Under the pieces are notes generated by a model. That model was not told the DNA's origin, searched no databases, and was given only the letters and a program-made list of their open reading frames with translations. Below are positions 55,033-62,522 of a stretch of DNA of 64,000 nucleotides, piece by piece. Position 1 is the stretch's first letter; each line of letters starts with the position of its first letter. The DNA lies in contig NZ_JACHIV010000001.1 of NCBI RefSeq assembly GCF_014203325.1, positions 1,303,501 to 1,367,500 on the forward strand, given 5' to 3'. This DNA comes from Saccharopolyspora gloriosae (GTDB lineage: Bacteria > Actinomycetota > Actinomycetes > Mycobacteriales > Pseudonocardiaceae). A program made the position numbers and the translations under genes.

Positions 55033-56511
55033 ATGCGATTACCCGTACTAGCTCTGACGGCCGCGTTCGCGGGTGTGGCCGCCGTGCCCGCCGCCGCTGC
55101 CGTGACTCCGGCAGCCCCCGCCCCCGCCCCTGCTCCGGCCGCGGCTCCCGCTCCGGCCACGGCGCCGGTGTCCGGCCCGATCGTGCAGATGTTCCAGTGG
55201 CCCTGGGACTCGATCGCGCAGGAATGTCGCAGCACGCTCGGCCCGAAGGGGTTCGGCGCCGTCCAGGTCTCGCCGCCCCAGGAGCACGTGCAGCTCGACG
55301 GCATGAACCACCCGTGGTACCAGGACTACCAGCCGGTGAGCTACCAGCTGGAGACCCGGCGCGGCGACCGCGAGCAGTTCGCCTCGATGGTCTCCGCCTG
55401 CAACGACGCCGGGGTGGAGATCTACGCGGACGCCGTGGTGAACCACATGGCGGCCAGCGACGCCGTCGGCAGCGCGGGCACGACGCACTCGAAGTACGAC
55501 TACCCCGGTCTGTACAGCGATGCCGACTTCAGCGACTGCCGCCGCGACATCGCGAACTACGACGACCAGTGGGAGGTCCGCAACTGCGAGCTCGTGGGGC
55601 TCTCGGACCTCAAGACCGGCACCGACTACGTGCGGTCCGCCGAGATCGGGTACCTCAACGACCTGATCAGCCTCGGCGTCTCCGGATTCCGGGTGGACGG
55701 CGTGAAGCACATGCCGCCCGAGGACGTCGGCGCGATCTTCGGCAACCTCAACGAGGTCCCGGACACCGGCGCGAAGCCGTACATGTTCCAGGAGGTCATC
55801 GCCGACCAGACGACGTCGGCCGGTGAGTACTCCGGCAACGGCGACGTCACCGAGTTCGCCTACCACCACAAGGTCAGCAACGCGTTCAAGGACGGCTCGC
55901 TGGCCCAGCTGGCGAACGTGCCGGACGAGATGACGTTGCCGAGCGACCAGGCCGTGGTGTTCATCGACAACCACGACACGCAGCGCAGCGAGCCGACGCT
56001 GACCTACAAGGACGGCGTCTCCTACGACCTGGCGAACGCGTTCATGCTCGCCTACCCGTACGGCACGCCGCAGCTGATCTCCAGCTTCGCCTTCGACGAC
56101 CCGGACGCCGGGCCGCCCGCGAGCGAGGACGGCCGGACCAGCCCCGCGGACTGCGCCGACCAGGCGTGGGTGTGCGAGCACCAGCGGCCGATCATCGCCG
56201 GCATGGCCGGGTTCCACCAGGCCGTGCAGGGCAAGGAGCTGACGAACTGGTGGGACGACGGTTCCGGCCGGATCGCGTTCGGCCGCGGTGACGCCGGCTT
56301 CGTCGTGATCAACCGGGAGGACGGCGAGATGTCGGAGCAGCAGTTCCAGACCTCGCTGCCCGCCGGGACGTACTGCGACGTGATGTCCGGTGCGCTGGAG
56401 AACGGTTCCTGCACCGGCGCCACCGCGCAGGTCCAGGACGACGGCACCGTCACCACGACGGTGCAGGGCAACTCGGGTGTCGCGCTGCACGCGGGTGCGA
56501 AGCTGAGCTGA
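55033..56511 (+). CDS. Secreted alpha-amylase, GH13
   Basis: Exported enzyme that cleaves alpha-1,4-glucans. 492 residues: signal peptide (MRLPVLALTAAFAGVAAV), an Ala/Pro stretch to residue 45, then the GH13 barrel. Conserved regions are present: DAVVNHM (133-139), GFRVDGVKH with nucleophile Asp222, FQEVI with acid Glu254, and FIDNHD with Asp315. A carboxyl beta domain ends the protein; there is no starch-binding module. Closest in style to Streptomyces-type alpha-amylases. It is followed after 64 bp by a LacI-type gene, so the pair is a starch-use unit. The start has GAGAAAG eight bases upstream. Confidence 0.95.
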   Translation: MRLPVLALTAAFAGVAAVPAAAAVTPAAPAPAPAPAAAPAPATAPVSGPIVQMFQWPWDSIAQECRSTLGPKGFGAVQVSPPQEHVQLDGMNHPWYQDYQPVSYQLETRRGDREQFASMVSACNDAGVEIYADAVVNHMAASDAVGSAGTTHSKYDYPGLYSDADFSDCRRDIANYDDQWEVRNCELVGLSDLKTGTDYVRSAEIGYLNDLISLGVSGFRVDGVKHMPPEDVGAIFGNLNEVPDTGAKPYMFQEVIADQTTSAGEYSGNGDVTEFAYHHKVSNAFKDGSLAQLANVPDEMTLPSDQAVVFIDNHDTQRSEPTLTYKDGVSYDLANAFMLAYPYGTPQLISSFAFDDPDAGPPASEDGRTSPADCADQAWVCEHQRPIIAGMAGFHQAVQGKELTNWWDDGSGRIAFGRGDAGFVVINREDGEMSEQQFQTSLPAGTYCDVMSGALENGSCTGATAQVQDDGTVTTTVQGNSGVALHAGAKLS

Positions 56512-56575
56512 TCTGCGCGCGCGGGGTGCCACGGCGACGTCGGCACCCCGCGCGGCCGACCCTCGGAGGTACCGC

Positions 56576-57607
56576 ATGACCGGGCTGGCCGACATCGCCG
56601 CGGCGGCCGGGGTCAGCGTGTCCACGGTGAGCCGGGTGCTGAACCGGCGGGCCGGTATCAAGGACGAGACCCGGCAGCGGGTGCTCGACGTGCTCGCCCG
56701 GATGCCGCACACCGCGCGCGGCGCGGCGGCGATCCGCCGCACCGGGGTGATCGGGCTGCTGGTGCCGGAGCTGGTGAACCCGGTGTTCCCGGCGTTCGCC
56801 GAGGCGCTGGAGGCGCGGGCCGCCCGAGCCGGCTACGGCGTGCTGCTGTGCAACACGCGAGCGGCGCTGACCGAGGAAGAGCACGTGCGGATGCTGCTGG
56901 CCCGGGGCGTCGAAGGAATGCTGTTCGTGTCGCCGGAGAGCTCGCACGCCGCCGCCACCGATCACCGCCCTCGGGCGCACCGGCGCTACCGCTCGCTGCT
57001 CGACGACGGGGTGCGGATGGTCTTCGTCAACGGCGGCGGGCCGACCGTGGACGTGCCGGACATCGCGGTGGACGAGCGGCTCGCGGGTTACCTCGCCACC
57101 CGGCACCTGCTCGATCTCGGGCACCGCCGGATCGGGTTCGTCAGCGGGCCCGCGCACGCGGTTCCGTCCCGGCTGAAGCGGGCCGGGTGGGCCGCGGCGC
57201 TGGAGGAAGCGGCGGTGGACCCGGATCCCGAGCTGGTCGCGCACGCCGACTTCGGCGCCGCGGGTGGCGCGCGGGCGTGCGCCGCGCTGCTGGACGGTCC
57301 GGCGCCGACCGGGGTGCTGTGCTCCTCGGACGTGATGGCGTTCGGCGCGCTGCGCGAGGCCCGCCGGCGCGGGCTGCGCCTCCCGGACGACCTGTCGGTG
57401 GTGGGGTTCGACGACGTGCCGCTGGCGGACTGCTGCGCACCGAGCCTGACCACGATCGCCCAGCCGATCGAGGAGATGGCCGACGCCGCCGTCGCGGAGC
57501 TGCTGGACCGCCTCACCCCGGAGCTGCCCGACCGGCTCGGCGGGCGCACCCGGATGTTCCGGCCCCGGCTGGTGACCCGCGAATCCACCGCGCCGCCCAC
57601 GAGCTGA
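56576..57607 (+). CDS. LacI family transcriptional regulator
   Basis: A 343-residue sugar-responsive repressor. Helix-turn-helix plus hinge: LADIAAAAGVSVSTVSRVLN, followed by RRAGIKDETRQRVLDV. The ligand-binding half is of the periplasmic-binding type 1 fold (IGLLVPELVNPVFPAFAEAL, RRIGFVSGPAHAVPSRLKRAG, GVLCSSDVMAFGAL, VVGFDDVPLADCCAPSLTTI). GGAGG six bases before ATG 56576 fixes the start. Being directly downstream of the amylase, it probably controls amylase expression in response to maltodextrins, as MalR does in Streptomyces; that is inference. Confidence 0.93.
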   Translation: MTGLADIAAAAGVSVSTVSRVLNRRAGIKDETRQRVLDVLARMPHTARGAAAIRRTGVIGLLVPELVNPVFPAFAEALEARAARAGYGVLLCNTRAALTEEEHVRMLLARGVEGMLFVSPESSHAAATDHRPRAHRRYRSLLDDGVRMVFVNGGGPTVDVPDIAVDERLAGYLATRHLLDLGHRRIGFVSGPAHAVPSRLKRAGWAAALEEAAVDPDPELVAHADFGAAGGARACAALLDGPAPTGVLCSSDVMAFGALREARRRGLRLPDDLSVVGFDDVPLADCCAPSLTTIAQPIEEMADAAVAELLDRLTPELPDRLGGRTRMFRPRLVTRESTAPPTS

Positions 57608-57752
57608 GCGGCGCTGTTGGCGAGTTTTCGTCAACGATTTACCTGAAATATGGCCTAATCAGTCTGTTCTTGTCGAACGCGTTGTGGTCGGATCGATCTC
57701 CCTGTCAGGTGCCTCCGGCGCGTGCCGGAGCCCAGAGCGAGGAGGCGTTCCC

Positions 57753-58295
57753 ATGACCGGAGCACGACGTCGCACGACCTTCGGCGCAAGACTCGGAGCC
57801 GCGGCGGCGACCGCGGCGCTCACCGGGATCGGCGTGTTCGCGGGCACCGCGCCCGCGGTGGCCGCGCCGAACTTCCAGGTCCCGTTCCGCTGCGGGGTCA
57901 CCGTCACCGCGGCCACGTTCAGCGGGCACAGCCCGGCCAACTCGGTCGACTTCCAGCGCAGCGGCATCACCGGCATGCCCGTGGTGGCCTCCGCCGGTGG
58001 CACCGTCAGCGTCGTCGGCAACGAGGGCGACACCAGCTACGGCCGCTGGATCGAGATCGATCACGGCTCGGGTTGGACCACCCGCTACGCGCACCTGTCG
58101 GTGCAGAGCGCCTCGAAGGGCGACAAGGTCAAGGCGGGGCAGAAGATCGGCGAGGCCGGGGCGACTGGAGGCGTCACCGGCCCGCACCTGCACTTCGAGC
58201 AGCGTTCCGGCGGCGACGACGTCAAGGTCACGCTCAACGGCAAAGACGTCCCCTACTACGGCCACACCGATTTCACCAGCAAGAACAACTGCTGA
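57753..58295 (+). CDS. Secreted M23 (LytM-like) metallopeptidase
   Basis: A 180-residue exported peptidoglycan peptidase-like protein. Signal peptide with Arg-rich n-region and cleavage near AVAA-P (about 38). The single M23 domain has zinc ligands His59 (SGHSPANSVDF), Asp66 and His147 in GPHLHFEQ, and the catalytic His114 in TRYAHLS. It has no LysM or SH3 partner domain. AGGAGG seven bases before ATG 57753 decides the start. It lies downstream of the LacI gene with a 145-bp gap that probably holds its own promoter, and ends at a strong terminator. Confidence 0.92.
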   Translation: MTGARRRTTFGARLGAAAATAALTGIGVFAGTAPAVAAPNFQVPFRCGVTVTAATFSGHSPANSVDFQRSGITGMPVVASAGGTVSVVGNEGDTSYGRWIEIDHGSGWTTRYAHLSVQSASKGDKVKAGQKIGEAGATGGVTGPHLHFEQRSGGDDVKVTLNGKDVPYYGHTDFTSKNNC

Positions 58296-58317
58296 AGAAC
58301 CTCGCTGAGGAAAGCAG

Positions 58318-58352
58318 AACGGCCGCTTCGTCCTGGGGGCGAAGCGGCCGTT
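58318..58352 (+). terminator. Terminator of the M23 peptidase gene
   Basis: A perfect 13-bp stem AACGGCCGCTTCG / CGAAGCGGCCGTT with loop TCCTGGGGG, followed by CGTTC. Confidence 0.88.
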
Positions 58353-58382
58353 CGTTCAAGCGAAACCCCGTCCCCCGACCAG

Positions 58383-58470
58383 AACCACCCCTCGCGGCCG
58401 AAGGCCGTGCCCGGCGGCGTAGCCGTGCCTTGGGCGGCGAAGCAAGCCTGCTTGGCGGCCGAAGGCCGTG
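58383..58470 (+). repeat. Cluster of short hairpin repeats beside copy C
   Basis: Three or more units of the GGCACGGC..GCCG type, read on the minus strand (GGCACGGCCTTCGGCCGC, GGCACGGCTACGCCGC, GGCACGGCCTTCGGCCGC), matching the cluster beside copy A. Confidence 0.7.
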
Positions 58471-58617
58471 CCTGTATTCGCGAAGCGAATAGCCCACGCA
58501 AGCAAGCCGACCACCGGCGGGTTCTCAGCGTCCTTCTCGCGAGGACAGCTTTTTCCCTCGTGGCGGAGCCACTCGGGAAAAAGATCCCGCAGCGAGAAGA
58601 ACGCTGAGGTTCCGCTA
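58471..58617 (+). repeat. Dispersed structured intergenic element, copy C
   Basis: Small hairpin TATTCGC-GAA-GCGAATA (58475-58491), linker ending GACCACCGGCGGGTT, outer stem CTCAGCGT-C-CTTCTCGC (58524-58540) paired with 58592-58608 (one C-A mismatch), internal loop GAGGACAG/ATCCCGCA, and inner stem CTTTTTCCC/GGGAAAAAG capped by GTGGC-GGA-GCCAC. It lies between the convergent M23 and asnB genes. The whole 58296-58649 gap is terminator plus this element. Confidence 0.87.
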
Positions 58618-58649
58618 CCCGGACACCAACACAAGCCGACCGGGGAATT

Positions 58650-60578
58650 TCACAGCTTGACCGGGTAGTACGGCTCAGGGACCTCGGGGGAGAGTCGGCC
58701 TTCGACGAAGATGCCGTGCCAGATCATGAACACCAGCAGCGCCCACAGCCGGCGGCTGTGGTCGAGCACGCCGGAGCGGTGCTCTTCCAGCAGCTGCAGG
58801 ATCGCGGTCTTGTTCAGCAGCCGCTCCGTCTGGGACTGCTGGATGATGTTGCGCGCCCAGTCGTGCATCTCGTCGCGCAGCCAGTGCCGGATCGGCACCG
58901 GGAAGCCCAGCTTGCGGCGGTTGAGCACGTGCGCGGGCACGACCTGCTTCATGGCCTGGCGCAGCGCGTACTTCGTGGTCTCCGGGGTGATCTTCTGGTC
59001 CAGCGGGATGCCGCTGGCGACGCGGAACACCTCGTTGTCCAGGAACGGCACCCGCAGCTCCAGCGAGTTCGCCATCGTCACCTTGTCGGCCTTGACCAGG
59101 ATGTCCCCGCGCAGCCACGTGAACAGGTCCACGTGCTGCATCCGGGTCACCGGGTCCCAGCTCTCGGAGGAGCGGTACGGCGCGGCGGTGACGTCGCGGT
59201 GCGACACGCCCGGGTCGAAGGCCGCCATCACGGCCTTGAGCTGGTCGTCGCGGAAGATCCGCGCGTTGCCGTAGTAGCGGTCCTCCAGCGACAGCGCGCC
59301 GCGGCGCAGCAGGTCCTTGCCGCGCACCCCGTCCGGGATGGCGGTGGAGACCTTGCCCATCGCCTTGCGCAACGAGCCGGGCACCCGCTCGAACGGCGCC
59401 AGCGACAGCGGCTCGCGGTAGATCGTGTAGCCGCCGAACAGCTCGTCGGCGCCTTCGCCGGAGAGCACCACCTTGACGTGCTGGCGCGCTTCGCGGGCGA
59501 TGAACCACAGCGGCACCAGCGCCGGGTCCGCCACCGGGTCGTCGAGGTACCAGACGATCAGCGGCAGCGTCTCCATCATCTCCTCGGGGGAGACGGTGCG
59601 GATCACGTGCTTCACGCCGATCGCCGCGGCCGACTCGGCGGCCACGTCCACCTCGGAGTAGCCCTGCCGCTCGAACCCGGTGGTGAAGGTGATCAGGTTC
59701 GGGTTGTGCTCCTTGGCCAGGCAGGCGATCGCCGTCGAGTCGATGCCGCCGGACAGGAAGGAGCCCACGGTCACGTCGGCGCGCATGTGCTTGGCGACCG
59801 AGTCCCGCATGACGTCCACGACCTGGTCGTGCAGCCGCCGGGCGTCGGAGTCGTTGCGCACCGGCTTCGAGGTGAAGTTCGGGACGAAGTACCGCTCGGT
59901 CACCAGGCGCCCGCCGGGGGACACGGTGAACGAGGTGCCGGACTCGATGCGCCGGATCTGGCGGTGCAGCGTCTCCGGCTCCGGGACGTACTGCAGCGTC
60001 AGGTAGTGCTGGAGCGCCTTGTGGTCGAGGTCCTCGCCGATGCGCAGCGTGGTGGCCAGGCTCAGCAGGCTCTTCTTCTCGCTGGCGAACGCCACGCCGC
60101 CCGGCCCGTCGGCGTAGAACAGCGGCTTGATCCCGAACGGGTCGCGCGCGCCGAACACGACGCGGCGCTCGCTGTCCCAGATCAGGAACGCGAACATGCC
60201 GCGGAGCCGGCCGACCATCGCGGTGCCGAGGTAGTGGTAGGCGGCGACGATCACCTCGGTGTCGCCGTCGGTGTGGAACCTCGCGCCGTAGTGCTCGGAG
60301 AGCTCCGCGCGCAGCTCCAGGTAGTTGTAGATCTCGCCGTTGAAGTTGATGGTGTAGCGGCCGGGGTTCTCCGGCGGCCCCCACGTCAACGGCTGGTGCG
60401 AGTGCTCCAGGTCGATGATCGACAGCCGGTTGAAGCCGAAGACGACCTCACCGCCGTGCCAGGTGTCGCTCTCGTCCGGCCCCCGGTGCCGTTGGCAGGG
60501 CAGCGCTTTGGCCACGGCGTCGACGGCGAAACCGGCGTTCTCTTCAGTGGGACAGACAAGTCCAAGCAGGCCGCACAC
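58650..60578 (-). CDS. asnB: Asparagine synthetase (glutamine-hydrolysing)
   Basis: Makes asparagine from aspartate, ATP and glutamine amide nitrogen. 642 residues. GTG 60578 starts the protein so that Cys2 (VCGLLGLV) is the amino-terminal glutaminase nucleophile, which decides the start. Glutaminase residues RHRGPDES, FNRLSIID and NFNGEIYNY follow. The synthetase domain has the ATP-pyrophosphatase loop FLSGGIDST and VVLSGEGADELFGGY. Mycobacterial AsnB (Rv2201), also adjacent to ctaC, is the counterpart and is linked to amidation of cell-wall precursors or intrinsic resistance in mycobacteria; that role is not shown here. Confidence 0.96.
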   Translation of the reverse strand: MCGLLGLVCPTEENAGFAVDAVAKALPCQRHRGPDESDTWHGGEVVFGFNRLSIIDLEHSHQPLTWGPPENPGRYTINFNGEIYNYLELRAELSEHYGARFHTDGDTEVIVAAYHYLGTAMVGRLRGMFAFLIWDSERRVVFGARDPFGIKPLFYADGPGGVAFASEKKSLLSLATTLRIGEDLDHKALQHYLTLQYVPEPETLHRQIRRIESGTSFTVSPGGRLVTERYFVPNFTSKPVRNDSDARRLHDQVVDVMRDSVAKHMRADVTVGSFLSGGIDSTAIACLAKEHNPNLITFTTGFERQGYSEVDVAAESAAAIGVKHVIRTVSPEEMMETLPLIVWYLDDPVADPALVPLWFIAREARQHVKVVLSGEGADELFGGYTIYREPLSLAPFERVPGSLRKAMGKVSTAIPDGVRGKDLLRRGALSLEDRYYGNARIFRDDQLKAVMAAFDPGVSHRDVTAAPYRSSESWDPVTRMQHVDLFTWLRGDILVKADKVTMANSLELRVPFLDNEVFRVASGIPLDQKITPETTKYALRQAMKQVVPAHVLNRRKLGFPVPIRHWLRDEMHDWARNIIQQSQTERLLNKTAILQLLEEHRSGVLDHSRRLWALLVFMIWHGIFVEGRLSPEVPEPYYPVKL

Positions 60579-61024
60579 GGCGTCTCGGCACCTCTCGCAT
60601 CGGCGATGGGTCGGGCTCCGCCCCGCGGCCCCGGCGGGGATCTCGGCGGGCGGGAGTCCCAGTATGCCGGGTCCGCCGCCGTACCGTGCAGGCGCGGTGA
60701 GTCGGAGCCCGCGTCGCCGGGCACCGCTGTCGATCGTTCCCCGCGCGGCGCGTGCGAGCGGGCTCCCGCGCACGCGCGCGGGCGGCGGATCTCCGCTCCG
60801 GGCGGGGACGATCTCGGTGATGTGCAGCGCACCTCGCCACCCCGGAGGCGTATCGCGGCTACTGCTGGGCTAGGCTCCCCGCAGCATTCCGGCCGCGGGG
60901 CATGGTGGGTGCGCAGTGTGTCCAAAACCCGCGGCGACGGTGGAAACACGCAGCGAGGAGGCGTCGCGCAGTGGGCTTTCGGATGGGGAGCTTGCGGCAG
61001 GAACGTCTGAAGGAGGGGACCCGA
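60579..61024. promoter_or_regulatory. Divergent asnB-ctaC control region
   Basis: About 446 bp without a supported gene. It should hold both promoters, but I find no confident boxes. An in-frame ATG at 60983 is a weaker ctaC start. Confidence 0.45.
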
Positions 61025-61942
61025 GTGCCACGGCTGGTCAAAGTCGCCGGGCTGGTAGGCCTGGTCGCGGTCGCGGCCACGGGCTGTTCGGCCGACGAGG
61101 TCCTGCGGTTCGGCTGGCCGCAAGGTGTCACCCCGCAGGCCGAGTCGATGCGTCAGCTGTGGACGTGGTCGGTGATCGCTGCACTGGCGGTCGGCGTCCT
61201 CGTGTGGGGCCTGATGTTCTGGACGGTCGCCTTCCACCGCAAGAAGGGCGAGGAGCTGCCCCGGCAGTTCCAGTACAACGTGCCGCTGGAAGTCATCTAC
61301 ACGGCAGTGCCGTTCGTGATGGTCGTGGTGCTGTTCTACTTCACCGCCACGACGCAGAACTACGTGATGGCGAAGTCCGAGAATCCGGACGAGAAGGTCA
61401 ACGTCGTCTCGTTCCAGTGGAACTGGGAGTTCAACTACCCGGACCACCGCACGCCGGACGGGCAGCCGGTGCGGACCGTGGGCAGCAGCAGCGAGATCCC
61501 GCTGCTGGTGCTGCCGACCGGTTCGTCGATCCAGTACAACTTGAGCTCCACCGACGTCATCCACTCGTTCTTCGTGCCGGAGTTCCACTTCAAGCGGGAC
61601 ACCTTCCCGCACCCGGACAAGAACAACCAGGACGCCGTCTTCGAGAACACCATCGAACGCGAAGGCTCGTTCGTCGGGCGGTGCGCCGAGCTCTGCGGCA
61701 CCTACCACTCGATGATGAACTTCGAGGTCCGCGCCTTGTCGCCGGACAAGTTCGACCAGTACATGCAGCTGCGGACGCAGAACAACCCGGCCACCGGGCA
61801 GTACTACACCGCGTCCGAGGCGTTGACCCAGATGAACTGCGGTGAGCTGTGCACGCCGCGGGCGGTGACCTCGGTGCCGTTCGACACCGACCGAACCTCC
61901 GGTGAGCCGTCCACCATCGGTGGCCGGCAAGCGGGCAACTGA
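61025..61942 (+). CDS. ctaC: Cytochrome c oxidase subunit II
   Basis: CuA-bearing subunit of the aa3 terminal oxidase, receiving electrons from the cytochrome bcc complex. 305 residues: lipoprotein signal with VAATGC (Cys21), two transmembrane helices (about 46-68 and 93-109), then the cupredoxin domain with all CuA ligands: His180 (VIHSFFVPEF), Cys220, Glu222, Cys224, His228 and Met231 in CAELCGTYHSMM. GGAGGGG six bases before GTG 61025 fixes the start. A carboxyl extension of about 60 residues after the CuA domain is actinobacterial. It is followed by ctaF. Confidence 0.97.
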   Translation: MPRLVKVAGLVGLVAVAATGCSADEVLRFGWPQGVTPQAESMRQLWTWSVIAALAVGVLVWGLMFWTVAFHRKKGEELPRQFQYNVPLEVIYTAVPFVMVVVLFYFTATTQNYVMAKSENPDEKVNVVSFQWNWEFNYPDHRTPDGQPVRTVGSSSEIPLLVLPTGSSIQYNLSSTDVIHSFFVPEFHFKRDTFPHPDKNNQDAVFENTIEREGSFVGRCAELCGTYHSMMNFEVRALSPDKFDQYMQLRTQNNPATGQYYTASEALTQMNCGELCTPRAVTSVPFDTDRTSGEPSTIGGRQAGN

Positions 61943-61978
61943 TCCCGGCAGGACGCAGGGCGCGAGAGTGAGGACTCC

Positions 61979-62377
61979 ATGAAGGTCGAAGCGAAGATCT
62001 TCAACCTGATCACCGGCTTCTTCTTCCTGTCGGCGGTCGTCTACGGCTTGTGGTCGTACGAACCCGTGGGCACGACGGCACTGGTCCTGGTGGGCGGGTT
62101 GTCGCTGCTGATCGGCAGCTACTTCCAGTTCGTCGCGCGGCGCATCGAGCCGCGTCCGGAGGACAACCCGGACGCCGAGATCAGCGACGGCGCGGGCGAG
62201 CTGGGCTTCTTCAGCCCCGGCAGCTACTGGCCCGTCGGGCTGGCGGCGGCCGCCGCGTTCGCCGGTATCGCGCTGGCGTTCTTCCACGTGGTCATGATCG
62301 TGATCGCGGTCGGCGTGCTGCTGATCACGGTCGCGGGCCTGGTGTTCGAGTACCACACCGGACCGAACCACGAGTGA
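61979..62377 (+). CDS. ctaF: Cytochrome c oxidase subunit IV, actinobacterial type
   Basis: A 132-residue membrane subunit of the actinobacterial aa3 oxidase, with four hydrophobic helices in two pairs (FNLITGFFFLSAVVYGLW, ALVLVGGLSLLIGSYF, VGLAAAAAFAGIALAFF, VIAVGVLLITVAGLVF) and the intervening ARRIEPRPEDNPDAEISDG loop typical of the family. GAGGA lies four bases before ATG 61979. It is 36 bp downstream of ctaC in the same operon and is followed by a strong terminator. Confidence 0.95.
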   Translation: MKVEAKIFNLITGFFFLSAVVYGLWSYEPVGTTALVLVGGLSLLIGSYFQFVARRIEPRPEDNPDAEISDGAGELGFFSPGSYWPVGLAAAAAFAGIALAFFHVVMIVIAVGVLLITVAGLVFEYHTGPNHE

Positions 62378-62388
62378 TCTTCAGTACC

Positions 62389-62432
62389 TAGGTGAGCCCC
62401 CGGACCACTGGTTCGGGGGCTCACCTATTTTT
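62389..62432 (+). terminator. ctaCF terminator
   Basis: A perfect 14-bp stem TAGGTGAGCCCCCG / CGGGGGCTCACCTA with an 11-base loop, followed by TTTTT. Confidence 0.95.
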
Positions 62433-62522
62433 GGCTCCAATTGATTACTTTCAGTGGTGCCCGAGTGATCCCCTTCGCTAGTTTTCACTCGTCCGTGAGA
62501 ACTCTGGGGAGAGGACTGGGGA

